This document shows, piece by piece, positions 33,897 to 42,099 of a DNA stretch of 64,000 bases. The DNA is from Pseudolabrys sp. (GTDB taxonomy: Bacteria; Pseudomonadota; Alphaproteobacteria; Rhizobiales; Xanthobacteraceae): the NCBI GenBank assembly GCA_030655215.1, contig JAURVZ010000086.1, positions 124,001 to 188,000 of the forward strand. The letters are read 5' to 3'. Under the pieces are notes generated by a model that saw only the letters and a list, made by a program, of their open reading frames with translations, was not told where the DNA came from and made no database searches. Position 1 is the first letter of the stretch. Each line of letters starts with the position of its first letter. The translations under genes and the position numbers were made by a program.

Positions 33897-34841
33897 CTAT
33901 CTCGGGTATGCAACCCGGCTCTGGCTGGCAAGCTCCAGTCCCTTCACCAAACGCGTGACGGCGTGGCAATTCGGCACCGGAATCCCGAGCCGGGTGCCTT
34001 CCCGGACGATAAAACCGGTCAATTCGTCGATTTCGGTCGGGGCGCCGCGGGCAATGTCGAGGGCCATTGAGCCGGCGTGTTTGGACAAGGGGACAGCGCC
34101 GGAGCGGACCTTGGCGACGAATTCCATGGGCGGGAAGGCGAAACTGCCGCCAAGGGCGGTTATGACCGTCATGCATTCGGCGGCCATATCGTCGATCAAA
34201 TCGCGCATTTCCGGCACGTTATAGCGGGCGGCATTGTCGCCCATCATCAGGGCGCCGACCGGGTTCATGACGCAGTTGAAGACGAATTTCGACCAGACCG
34301 CGCCCATCGGGTCGGCGAGGATTTCGGTCGGCATGCCGGCGGCGTTGAGGGTGGCGCCGAGGGCGGTCAGGTCGTCGACGCGGCCGCGCTCCGGCCCGAG
34401 CCAGGTTTTGCCCTCGATCAGGTTTTCGACCACGCCCGGCTCGACATAGCGGCCGGCATTCATGGTGGCGCCGCGGGCGACGATGACGTCCGGCATGTCG
34501 AGCAGGGCTTCGGCATTGCCCATGCCGTTTTGCAACGTGACGAGGATCGGCTTGCCGGCCAGCACCGGGCGCAGTTGCGCCAGCACGGCGGCGGTGGCTT
34601 TCGATTTGATGAGAAAGAAGATCGCGTCGAAGGCCTTGCCACGCAGGGCGTCGATATCGCCGGTGATGTCGAAACGGGCGCTGCGTTCGCTTTTGCCGGT
34701 GACGCGCAGGCCGTCACGCTTGATAGCCGCGACATGCTCGGCATTGGCGTCGAAGCCGGTGACGTCGGCTGCTTTCGTCAGGGCCGTGGCGAACAGGCCG
34801 CCAATGGCGCCGCAGCCGACAATGAGGATCTTCGCGCTCAT
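33897..34841 (-). CDS. 2-dehydropantoate 2-reductase family protein (PanE/ApbA)
   Basis: 314-residue NADPH-dependent ketoreductase fold. The Rossmann motif KILIVGCGAIGGLFATAL is at the N terminus, and the catalytic Lys and conserved Asn lie in WSKFVFNCVMNPVGALM near residue 190. The C-terminal domain has the usual helical ApbA pattern (KHAGSMALDIARGAPTEIDELTGFIV). Biosynthetic PanE makes pantoate, but this gene is fused translationally by overlap to an FAD monooxygenase gene, so it may reduce a 2-keto acid in a catabolic route. Both readings are possible. Confidence 0.88.
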   Translation of the reverse strand: MSAKILIVGCGAIGGLFATALTKAADVTGFDANAEHVAAIKRDGLRVTGKSERSARFDITGDIDALRGKAFDAIFFLIKSKATAAVLAQLRPVLAGKPILVTLQNGMGNAEALLDMPDVIVARGATMNAGRYVEPGVVENLIEGKTWLGPERGRVDDLTALGATLNAAGMPTEILADPMGAVWSKFVFNCVMNPVGALMMGDNAARYNVPEMRDLIDDMAAECMTVITALGGSFAFPPMEFVAKVRSGAVPLSKHAGSMALDIARGAPTEIDELTGFIVREGTRLGIPVPNCHAVTRLVKGLELASQSRVAYPR

Positions 34842-36061
34842 CGGCTGGCCGCGCTGACGTCGGTAAGCGCGAAGCCGGCAATGCGCTTGTAGTTGTCGGA
34901 CAGCGCCCGCAATTCATCCTGGGTGATGAAATCGTCGAGATTGTCGAAGGGCTTGTCGCCGACCAGTTCCTCGACCTTGATGTTGATGAAGTCCGGCGGC
35001 GTTTCGCGGTTTGTGCGCACGACTTTGGCGGCGACCTGCGCGCGGGCGTCTTCATAGGCCTTCAGCGCGTCGCGCGGATCGGCATTGTTGCGCAGGCAAT
35101 CGGCCAGCGTCCGGGCATCGATGGCCGCTTGCGCCGCGCCGTTCGAACCGCGTGGATACATCGGATGGGCGGCATCGCCGGCCAAGGTGACTCGGCCAAA
35201 AGTCCATTGTGCAATGGGGTCCTTGTCGACCATCGGGTATTCGAGGATTTGATCTGCATCTCGGATCATCTGCGCCACGTCCAACCAGTCAAAGCGCCAG
35301 TCCTGATAGATCGAATAGAAATCGTCGAGATTGCCCGGCTTATTCCAGTCATTCTGGATCGTGGTGTCGCGTTTGATCTCGGCCATCCAATTGATGAGCT
35401 GGTGGCCATCATCATCATGATGATCAACGATCGGGTAGATGACGATCTTGCCGGTATTGATCGAGCCGACCCGCATATAGGTGCGGCCGCCATTGATCGG
35501 CTTGTGCCGGGTGACGCCGCGCCAGGTATTGATGCCGGAGAAGGCGACCTTGTCGTCCGGATAGAACTGCTTGCGGATCGCCGAGTTGATGCCCTCGCAG
35601 TCGATGACCACATCGGCGCGGACGCTGTCGCGATTCTTGAAATGGACGGTCGCGCCGGTCTCATCCTGCTCGATGCCGCTGCATTCGTGGTCGGTGACCA
35701 CGGCGTCCGGACCGAGCTCCTTCTTGACCGCGTCATAAAGAATGAGGTGCAAAGTGCCGCGGTGAATGCCGACTTCCGGATACTGGTAGCCGGCAAACTT
35801 GCCGCGGTCCTCGCGGTAAATGAGCTGGCCGAAGCGGTTGTAGAAATGGCTTTCGCGATTCTCGATGCCGGCGGCCAGCAACTGGTCGCCGAGGCCGAGC
35901 GCCGAAAACTCGCGCATTGCATGCGGCAGAAGGGTGATGCCGACGCCGAGCGGCTTGATTTCCGGCGCGCGCTCATAGACCCGCGCCGCAATGCCGCGCC
36001 GGTGCAAATTGAGCGCCAGCGACAATCCGCAAATCCCACCCCCGACAATCGCAACTTTCAT
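34838..36061 (-). CDS. FAD-dependent monooxygenase (aromatic hydroxylase, PhzS/salicylate hydroxylase-like)
   Basis: 407-residue class A flavoprotein monooxygenase. The FAD motif GGGICGLSLALNLHRRGI starts at residue 7, DG-like motif VVIDCEGINSAIRKQF lies near residue 155 and the GD motif VTLAGDAAHPMYPRGSNGAAQAAIDA near residue 295. Family members hydroxylate aromatic acids using NAD(P)H and oxygen. It overlaps the PanE-family gene by four bases. Its regulator is not evident; a 215-base region with repeats and hairpins lies upstream. Confidence 0.9.
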   Translation of the reverse strand: MKVAIVGGGICGLSLALNLHRRGIAARVYERAPEIKPLGVGITLLPHAMREFSALGLGDQLLAAGIENRESHFYNRFGQLIYREDRGKFAGYQYPEVGIHRGTLHLILYDAVKKELGPDAVVTDHECSGIEQDETGATVHFKNRDSVRADVVIDCEGINSAIRKQFYPDDKVAFSGINTWRGVTRHKPINGGRTYMRVGSINTGKIVIYPIVDHHDDDGHQLINWMAEIKRDTTIQNDWNKPGNLDDFYSIYQDWRFDWLDVAQMIRDADQILEYPMVDKDPIAQWTFGRVTLAGDAAHPMYPRGSNGAAQAAIDARTLADCLRNNADPRDALKAYEDARAQVAAKVVRTNRETPPDFINIKVEELVGDKPFDNLDDFITQDELRALSDNYKRIAGFALTDVSAASR

Positions 36062-36081
36062 TCCAATTTCCTTCCCAAGCG

Positions 36082-36178
36082 TAGAGCCGGACTTGTATCC
36101 GGATTTCGGGTCTGGCGCTGGCGCGCCGGCCCGGAACGATTAAATACGCGGCAACGACCGCCGTCCCGGAATCACGAT
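36082..36178. repeat. Degenerate interspersed repeat remnant
   Basis: GC-rich stretch with partial dyads (CGGATTTCGGG and TCCCGGAATC ends, GGCGCTGGCGCGCC centre), resembling a decayed copy of the element at 15893-15994. It lies in the region between two divergent genes. Confidence 0.35.
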
Positions 36179-36206
36179 ACCGAGATAGCCGAGTTTTTGT
36201 CTTGAA

Positions 36207-36258
36207 AGTGCCTTCATCCCAAGGCACTGAGAGGCTTGATTTTGCGGCTTTTCGCCGC
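36207..36258. other. Two hairpins upstream of the L,D-transpeptidase gene
   Basis: First hairpin AGTGCCTT / AAGGCACT (36207-36214 and 36221-36228) with a six-base loop. Second hairpin GCGGC / GCCGC (36244-36248 and 36254-36258), followed by TGTTTT. The second ends 18 bases before the ATG at 36277. They may be leader structures. Confidence 0.45.
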
Positions 36259-36276
36259 TGTTTTCAAAGGTGAGCA

Positions 36277-37359
36277 ATGAATCGACCCCTCGGCCCTTCG
36301 CTGCTGGCTCTCCCCATGCTTGCACTGCTGTCTGTCGGCGCCTCCGCCCAGACGCGCGGCGCGGCCTCCGACCGCTACACGCCGTCGCAGGGGCTGATGG
36401 GCATTTTCCAGCAGGAAGCCCAGGTTCAGCAGCGCGATTCGCGGGACATCGAGTCCGACAGCCTGCCGCCCCCCGGTTTGGCGCCGCAGAATATCCAGCC
36501 GCAATATGGCAACCAGGGCGGTCAGCAGCAGTTCGGCAACCAGGGCGGCCATCAGTTTAGCGACCAGCCGCGCACCCAGTACGCGCCGCAGGACGATGCG
36601 ATTCGTCCGCCCGGCGGCATTGGTTCCGGCCCGTCTCAGTCGCCCGCTCAAATCCCGTCGCAGGCGACGGCCCCCGGCCAGGCGCCGAACGCCAGCGTCA
36701 TGTCGCTGCCGGCTGACGAACAACCGGAGCAGGGCACTCCGAAGGAATTGCCGGCGCACCTGAAGAAGCAGTTGGTCGATTACTCGACCAAGGAGCCGGT
36801 CGGCACCATCATCGTCGACACCGCCAACACGCATCTCTATCTGGTGCTCGGCGGCGGCAAGGCGCTGCGCTACGGCGTGCGCGTCGGCCGCGACGGCTTC
36901 ACCTGGACCGGCAATGAGCGCATCTCGCGCATGAAGGAATGGCCGGATTGGCATCCGCCGGCTGAAATGATCGAGCGCCAGCCGTACCTGCCGCGCTTCA
37001 TGGCCGGCGGTAACGGCAACCCGATGGGCGCGCGCGCCATGTATCTCGGCACGACGTTGTACCGCATCCACGGCACCAATCAGCCGTCGACCATCGGATC
37101 CTACGTCTCGTCGGGCTGCGTCGGCATGCTCAATGAGGACGTCGAGGACCTGTTCAGCCGCGTTCAGGTTGGCACCCGCGTCGTCGTGCTGCCCGGCCGC
37201 GCGCCGGACACTTTGGCCAATGCAGGCCCCCAGGCGCCGGCTAACCCGATGGCCCCGCCGGCCGTCGTCCGCGCCCAGCAGCAACAGATGCAGCAGCAAA
37301 TGGGCCCGGCGAATAATCAGGGCGGTGTCACCGGCTCGACCTTGCCGCCGGTGCGCTAG
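36277..37359 (+). CDS. L,D-transpeptidase (YkuD domain) with variant active-site motif
   Basis: 360-residue secreted cell-wall enzyme. It has a signal peptide (MNRPLGPSLLALPMLALLSVGASAQ) and a Gln/Gly/Pro-rich linker with short repeats (GNQGGQQQFGNQGG, residues 78-91). The YkuD domain covers about residues 174-305 with catalytic His in YRIHGTNQP (H265) and Cys in SSGCVGM (C281). The family motif is SHGCIRM or SSGCIRM, but here the conserved Arg is Gly283. It would cross-link peptidoglycan or attach outer-membrane proteins to it. Transcribed alone, with a strong terminator right after the stop. Confidence 0.92.
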   Translation: MNRPLGPSLLALPMLALLSVGASAQTRGAASDRYTPSQGLMGIFQQEAQVQQRDSRDIESDSLPPPGLAPQNIQPQYGNQGGQQQFGNQGGHQFSDQPRTQYAPQDDAIRPPGGIGSGPSQSPAQIPSQATAPGQAPNASVMSLPADEQPEQGTPKELPAHLKKQLVDYSTKEPVGTIIVDTANTHLYLVLGGGKALRYGVRVGRDGFTWTGNERISRMKEWPDWHPPAEMIERQPYLPRFMAGGNGNPMGARAMYLGTTLYRIHGTNQPSTIGSYVSSGCVGMLNEDVEDLFSRVQVGTRVVVLPGRAPDTLANAGPQAPANPMAPPAVVRAQQQQMQQQMGPANNQGGVTGSTLPPVR

Positions 37360-37376
37360 GCCTCGCACATTCCTGG

Positions 37377-37409
37377 AAAGCCCGCTGGCTCCGGCCCGCG
37401 GGCTTTTTT
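37377..37409 (+). terminator. Rho-independent terminator
   Basis: Perfect 9-bp stem AAAGCCCGC / GCGGGCTTT with a 12-base loop, running into a run of six T. It ends the L,D-transpeptidase transcript 18 bases after the stop codon. Confidence 0.9.
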
Positions 37410-37423
37410 GTGTCTGCGAACGA

Positions 37424-37444
37424 AATTCTCACATAGTGAGAATT
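37424..37444. promoter_or_regulatory. Perfect palindromic operator candidate (likely IclR site)
   Basis: Arms AATTCTCAC and GTGAGAATT, nine perfect base pairs around ATA, 79 bases upstream of the dioxygenase start. The second gene of the operon encodes an IclR regulator, and IclR proteins bind dyads of this size. AT-rich compared with its surroundings. Confidence 0.6.
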
Positions 37445-37522
37445 AGGTGTAGTCGCTTTGACCGCCGCGCGGCGGCGTGGTTTTGAGGATGCGTCGAACA
37501 AGAAGCCCGCCGGGAGTGAACC

Positions 37523-38386
37523 ATGTCCGCGCCAATGTCCGCCGTCGCCGCAGCCGCCTATTTGCACCACATGGAATTGCAAAGCGCCAATCCGGCGCGG
37601 CTTGCCGAATTCTATGACCGCGTCATGCAGATGAAGGCCGAGAAGCTGAAGGCCGAGAAGCTGGAGGGCGACCGCTTCATCTGCCGCGGCGCTGACCGGA
37701 CGATGCTGATTGGCAAAGGCCGCGACAAGGCGCTCGGCTTTGCCGCCTTCGCCTGCCGCGATGCCGAAGCGCTGGAGGGCGTGCGGCTCTACGTCGAACG
37801 CGCCGGCGGCAAAATCGAGAAGTCGCCTTCGCCGTTGTTCGACGACCGCGCTTTCGCCGTCCGCGATCCGGAAGGCAACGCCATCGTCTTCGGTCTTGCC
37901 AAGACACCGGCCGGCGCGGCGTCGCGCGACATCCGCGGCCCATTGCAGCACATCACCTTCGGCAGCACCGATCTGGTGCCGATGGAAAAGTTCTATGTCT
38001 CGGTGCTCGGCATGGCGCTGTCCGATCGCGTCAAGGACGACAAGGGCCGCATGACGACCTGCTTCGTGCGCTCGACGCATGAGCATCATACGGTCGGCAT
38101 GTTTCTCAAGCCCGAGGCCGGGCTCGATCATCACAGCTATGAAGCCGGCGAGTGGACCACGATCCGCGATTGGGGCGACCACCTTGGCGCGCTGCATGAG
38201 CCGATCGTCTGGGGCCCGGGCCGTCATGGTCCCGGCAACAATCTCTTTATCTTCATCAAGGACCCGGATGGCAACATGATCGAGATCTCGGCCGAGATCG
38301 AATATGTCCGCGACCGGCCGGTGATGGAATGGAAGCATGAGCCCTACACGCTGAATTCATGGGGCCCGGCGATCATGCGTATCTGA
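37523..38386 (+). CDS. VOC family extradiol-type dioxygenase
   Basis: 287-residue two-domain vicinal-oxygen-chelate protein, the length of type I extradiol ring-cleaving dioxygenases. The predicted 2-His-1-carboxylate iron ligands are H143 (LQHITFG), H203 or H204 (GLDHHSYEA) and E254 (NMIEISAE). HEHHTVG (residues 186-192) supplies the conserved active-site His that acts as acid-base in BphC. It probably cleaves a catechol-like ring beside the hydroxyl pair. It lies upstream of an IclR regulator and an MhpA-like hydroxylase in one operon. Confidence 0.88.
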   Translation: MSAPMSAVAAAAYLHHMELQSANPARLAEFYDRVMQMKAEKLKAEKLEGDRFICRGADRTMLIGKGRDKALGFAAFACRDAEALEGVRLYVERAGGKIEKSPSPLFDDRAFAVRDPEGNAIVFGLAKTPAGAASRDIRGPLQHITFGSTDLVPMEKFYVSVLGMALSDRVKDDKGRMTTCFVRSTHEHHTVGMFLKPEAGLDHHSYEAGEWTTIRDWGDHLGALHEPIVWGPGRHGPGNNLFIFIKDPDGNMIEISAEIEYVRDRPVMEWKHEPYTLNSWGPAIMRI

Positions 38387-38390
38387 CGTT

Positions 38391-39179
38391 ATGACCGAGG
38401 GTCAGAAACGCGGCCCCACCAGCGCCGACAAGGTGCTCGGCGTGCTGTCGCTGTTTACCGCCGAGAATCCGGTGTGGTCGCCGGAGCGGACGGCGCGCCG
38501 CCAGCGCGTTTCGCTCGCCACCAGTTATCGCTACTTCAACACTCTGGTGGCTTCCGGCATGCTGGAGAAGCTGAACCGCAATCAATATGTGCTCGGCCCC
38601 GCCATCGTCGAACTCGACCGCAAGGTGCGCGCTGCCGATCCGGTGCTCAAGCTGGCGCAGCCGGTGATGGAGCGCCTGCTGCGCCGCCTGCGCGAACCGG
38701 CCGCTATTCTCCTGTGCCGTTATTACCGGCAGAAGGTGATGTGCATTCATCAGGAAACCAACCGCAGCGGCGAGCCGGTCAGTTCCTATGAGCGCGGCGC
38801 CTTGCGGCCAATGTTTCGCGGCGCGACCTCGAAGGTGATCCTGGCGCATCTGCCACCGCGTACCATCGTCAATCTTTGGCGCGACCATCGCCGCGACATT
38901 GTCGCCAACGGCATGGGCCCCGGCTTTGAGGACTTCAAGGCAAACTTGCGGACCTTGCGCCGCGAACCGGTCAATGTCAGTTCAAGCGAGGTTGACGAAG
39001 GCCGCACCGGCATCGCCGCGCCGATCTTCGATGCGTCAGGCCGCGTCAATGGCAGCCTCAGCATCGTGTTGCTGTCATCGCCGGCGAGTACGCGGGTGGT
39101 CGAGCGGCTGAGCATCGCCGTGCAGGCGGCGGCGCGTGAAATAGAACGAAGCCGCGGCAATGCGGCGGGACAGGACTGA
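38391..39179 (+). CDS. IclR family transcriptional regulator
   Basis: 262-residue regulator. The N-terminal winged HTH runs from KVLGVLSLFTAENPVWSPERTARRQRVSLATSYRYFNTLV. The effector-binding domain includes SYERGALRPMFRGATSKVILAHLPP and ends DEGRTGIAAPIFDASGRVNGSLSIVL. IclR-type proteins commonly control aromatic degradation operons in response to the pathway substrate. Here the gene lies within the operon it likely controls, four bases after the dioxygenase stop. The palindrome at 37424-37444 is the best binding-site candidate. Confidence 0.92.
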   Translation: MTEGQKRGPTSADKVLGVLSLFTAENPVWSPERTARRQRVSLATSYRYFNTLVASGMLEKLNRNQYVLGPAIVELDRKVRAADPVLKLAQPVMERLLRRLREPAAILLCRYYRQKVMCIHQETNRSGEPVSSYERGALRPMFRGATSKVILAHLPPRTIVNLWRDHRRDIVANGMGPGFEDFKANLRTLRREPVNVSSSEVDEGRTGIAAPIFDASGRVNGSLSIVLLSSPASTRVVERLSIAVQAAAREIERSRGNAAGQD

Positions 39180-39183
39180 AGAC

Positions 39184-40764
39184 GTGACGCAAGACTTACC
39201 GAAAGAACAATCGACGCACTATCCCATCATCATTGTCGGCGCCGGCCCGACCGGGCTGACGCTCGCCAATCTGCTCGGCGTCTATGGCGTCGAAGCGCTT
39301 GTGCTGGAGCGCAACGCCGCGACCGTGCAGGAGCCGCGCGCCGTTTCCATCGACGATGAAAGTCTGCGCACCATGCAGGCGGCCGAACTCGTTGAAGAGG
39401 TGATGTCGGAGACCGTTACCGGCTATGGCTCGCATTATTTCTCGGCGTCAGGCCGCTGCTTTGCCAAGGTGCAGCCGACCGAGCAGCCCTTCGGTTTTCC
39501 GCGGCGTAATGCTTTTCGCCAGCCGATCCTGGAAGAGCAATTGCGCCATGGCCTCGAGCGCTTTCCGCATGTGACTGTCGGATTTCAGTGCGACGTCAAA
39601 TCGTTCACACAGAACCCGAATGGCGTGACGCTGACCTTCACCGATATTGATGGCGAAGAGCACATCCTGACCTGCGACTATCTGATCGCCTGCGATGGCG
39701 CGTCGAGCGGCGTGCGCCGCCAGCTCGGCATCAAGATGGTCGGCTCGACCTTCAATGAACGCTGGCTGATCCTCGATCTGGAGAATTCACCCAGTGCCTC
39801 GCCGCACACCAAGGTGTTCTCCAATCCGGCGCGGCCGTGCATTGCCTTGCCCGGGCCGGAGGAGACGCGGCGCTATGAGTTCATGCTGCATCCGTATGAA
39901 CGCGATGAAGACTTTCTCGCGCCGGACAGGGTGCAGCATCTGATGGACACGCATGAGGCGGCGCCGCAGAGCCGGCTCGTGCGCAAGGTGGTCTACACAT
40001 TCCACGCGCGCATTGCTGACACATGGAAAGACGGCCGCGTACTGTTGGCGGGAGACGCCGCGCATCTGTCGCCGCCTTTCGCCGGGCAGGGCATGAACTC
40101 CGGCTTGCGTGACGCCAATAATCTGGCGTGGAAGCTGGCTGCGGTGGTGAACGGTGCGCTCGGGCCCGGCCTGCTCGAGACCTATGAGAGCGAGCGCCGT
40201 GATCATGCCTGGGCGATGATCCAGTTCGCGCTCAACATGGGCAAGGTGATTGGGCCCAAGAGCAAGGCGACGGCCTTTGCCATTCAGACTTTGTTTCGCG
40301 TGCTCGATTATTTCCCGGCGGGGCGCGACTATGTCGCGCAGATGAAGTTCAAGCCGCCGCCGCATCTCGGCAACGGCTTTCTGGTGCCGGATGGTGTTGC
40401 CGACAAGCAGACATTGGTCGGGCGCTTGTTTCCGCAGCCGATTGTGCGTGCCGGTGAGAGCGAGGTGTTGCTCGATGAACTGCTCGGCACCGGGTTTTCG
40501 ATTGTGGTGCGCTCGCCGCGTGCGGATGTTGCACTGGCGGCGCTGGCGCAATCACCGTGGTCGGACATCACTGACCGGGTTGTTGTGTTCGGCCGCGATG
40601 TGGTTGAGCTGACGCCGAACCCGCGCCTCGCGACGTATGATGATCACGTCATTCTGTTGCGGCCAGATCGTTATGTGGCGGCGTGCGTGAAGGTGGATGA
40701 GGTGGTGGCGGGTGGGGAGAAGGTTGCGGCCTTGATCGCCGCCACACATACCACCTCATCCTGA
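39184..40764 (+). CDS. FAD-dependent aromatic hydroxylase, MhpA-like
   Basis: About 526-residue class A flavin monooxygenase resembling 3-(3-hydroxyphenyl)propionate hydroxylase. FAD motif VGAGPTGLTLANLLGVYG lies near the N terminus, the DG motif LIACDGASSGVRRQLG near residue 170, and the GD motif VLLAGDAAHLSPPFAGQGMNSGLRDA near residue 290. A C-terminal thioredoxin-like domain follows. GTG at 39184 is chosen; an ATG at 39160 inside the IclR gene is possible and would add eight residues. The last residues and stop codon are supplied by a palindromic repeat. It likely makes the catechol cleaved by the upstream dioxygenase. Confidence 0.9.
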   Translation: MTQDLPKEQSTHYPIIIVGAGPTGLTLANLLGVYGVEALVLERNAATVQEPRAVSIDDESLRTMQAAELVEEVMSETVTGYGSHYFSASGRCFAKVQPTEQPFGFPRRNAFRQPILEEQLRHGLERFPHVTVGFQCDVKSFTQNPNGVTLTFTDIDGEEHILTCDYLIACDGASSGVRRQLGIKMVGSTFNERWLILDLENSPSASPHTKVFSNPARPCIALPGPEETRRYEFMLHPYERDEDFLAPDRVQHLMDTHEAAPQSRLVRKVVYTFHARIADTWKDGRVLLAGDAAHLSPPFAGQGMNSGLRDANNLAWKLAAVVNGALGPGLLETYESERRDHAWAMIQFALNMGKVIGPKSKATAFAIQTLFRVLDYFPAGRDYVAQMKFKPPPHLGNGFLVPDGVADKQTLVGRLFPQPIVRAGESEVLLDELLGTGFSIVVRSPRADVALAALAQSPWSDITDRVVVFGRDVVELTPNPRLATYDDHVILLRPDRYVAACVKVDEVVAGGEKVAALIAATHTTSS

Positions 40765-40850
40765 GGAGCATCGCGTAGCGATGCGTCTCGAAGGATGGGC
40801 GGCCCCATGGTTCGAGACGCGCTGCTGCGCAGCGCTCCTCACCATGAGGC
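40754..40850. repeat. Interspersed palindromic repeat (CCTCAT...ATGAGG family)
   Basis: Element bounded by CCTCATCCTGAGGAGC and GCTCCTCACCATGAGG, with internal GCGTCTCGAA/TTCGAGACGC arms. It overlaps the 3' end of the MhpA-like gene and supplies its stop codon. It lies before the convergent LLM gene and may end both transcripts. Confidence 0.85.
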
Positions 40851-40855
40851 TGGTC

Positions 40856-41968
40856 TCACTCCGCCGCGACCTGCTTGCCGATCGCATCATTGACGCGCGG
40901 CATCACCTGCTCCGCCAGCAAAGTCATCGACTTCTTGGCCAAAGCCGGATCGACGAAATCCATGCCGGCATAGACCAGTTCGCCGAAATCGCCAGTCTGC
41001 TCGCGCAGCGCCAGTACCTTGTCGACGACATTGTTCACCGTACCGTTGATGACGCAGTGGTCCATAACGAAGTCGAGCGTGATCTCTTCGTCCGGCTGTT
41101 CCTTGTGGCTCTTGAACACATAGAGCCGGTTGCTGCGTTTCATCTTGGCCAGCATCTGTTCGAAATAGAAGCGATACGGGCTGTTTGCATCCTCGCGGCC
41201 ATAGGAGCGCGCGGTCGCTTCGTCATCGGCAACGAAGATGGTGCGGGCGATGCGCCAGTCATTGATGTCGGCTTTTTCGCCGACCTCGGCCTTGCCCTTG
41301 GCGAAGTTGGTGAAATGCGACTTGAGATGGTTGGCGAGCAGGAAGTTTGCCGAGAGCGGATGGAAATCGCGCTTGCCCATCAGCACGCAGCCCGGCGAGA
41401 ATGGCGCCACCACGGTGCCGACGATTTCCGGCCGCGGCTTCTGGAACGGCTTGCCCATGATGCCGGTGCCGAGATTGTAGGTCGCGTTTTTGTTGATCGC
41501 GACCTTGAAGCGATTGTTGGGCAGGTCGATGTCGTAAGGCGGGTCGCGCGACCAGATCTCGAGAATGACGTCGATCGACTCGGCGAACATCTTGTTGCGG
41601 TCTTCCTCCAGCAGGCCGAGCGCTTCGGCATCGGACGCGAGCGCACCGGGACTGATGCCGAAGATAAAACGGCCTTGCGCCAGATGGTCGAACATCGCCG
41701 CGTTCTGCGCCACCACCACCGGATGCATCTGCGACAGATTGGTTGTGCCGGTGGCGAGTTTGATAGTCGACGTTGAGTGGATCAGGGTCGCCAGGAACAG
41801 CATGCTGTTGGTGACGCGTTCGCAGGCATCGGTCAGATGCTCACCGACGAAGGCGTCGTAAAAGCCGAGCTTGTCGGCCAGAATGATCGCCTCGCGGTCC
41901 TCGCGCAATGTTTCCGACCAGTCCCGCGTCTGCGGATGCACCGGCATTGTGAAATAACCCAACCGCAT
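40856..41968 (-). CDS. LLM class flavin-dependent oxidoreductase
   Basis: About 370-residue luciferase-like monooxygenase (TIM barrel, FMN-dependent). It starts MRLGYFTMPVHPQTRDW and contains DAFVGEHLTDACE, IHSTSTIKLATGTTNLSQMHPVVVAQNAAMFDHLAQGRFIFGISPG, hallmarks of the bacterial luciferase-like group. Relatives include limonene and alkane-sulfonate monooxygenases. ATG at 41968 has GGAG about six bases upstream; longer versions add sequence with no homology. It stands alone, convergent to the MhpA-like gene and divergent from the phosphate transport genes. Substrate unknown. Confidence 0.9.
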   Translation of the reverse strand: MRLGYFTMPVHPQTRDWSETLREDREAIILADKLGFYDAFVGEHLTDACERVTNSMLFLATLIHSTSTIKLATGTTNLSQMHPVVVAQNAAMFDHLAQGRFIFGISPGALASDAEALGLLEEDRNKMFAESIDVILEIWSRDPPYDIDLPNNRFKVAINKNATYNLGTGIMGKPFQKPRPEIVGTVVAPFSPGCVLMGKRDFHPLSANFLLANHLKSHFTNFAKGKAEVGEKADINDWRIARTIFVADDEATARSYGREDANSPYRFYFEQMLAKMKRSNRLYVFKSHKEQPDEEITLDFVMDHCVINGTVNNVVDKVLALREQTGDFGELVYAGMDFVDPALAKKSMTLLAEQVMPRVNDAIGKQVAAE

Positions 41969-41994
41969 CGTCGTCTCCGTGTCTGCTCTTGTGG

Positions 41995-42027
41995 ATTGAC
42001 CGTATCGCGTTGTGCGCAAAGGTCAAT
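41995..42027. promoter_or_regulatory. Inverted repeat between divergent LLM and DUF47 genes
   Basis: Arms ATTGACC (41995-42001) and GGTCAAT (42021-42027), 19 bases apart, in the shared upstream region. Could be an operator or two outward -35-like elements. Confidence 0.35.
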
Positions 42028-42099
42028 TTTGATGGGACGAAAGCTGGATCCTCAGCCTAGATTGGCCGCGCCTGCCACCGATTCGGGACGGAGTTCGCC

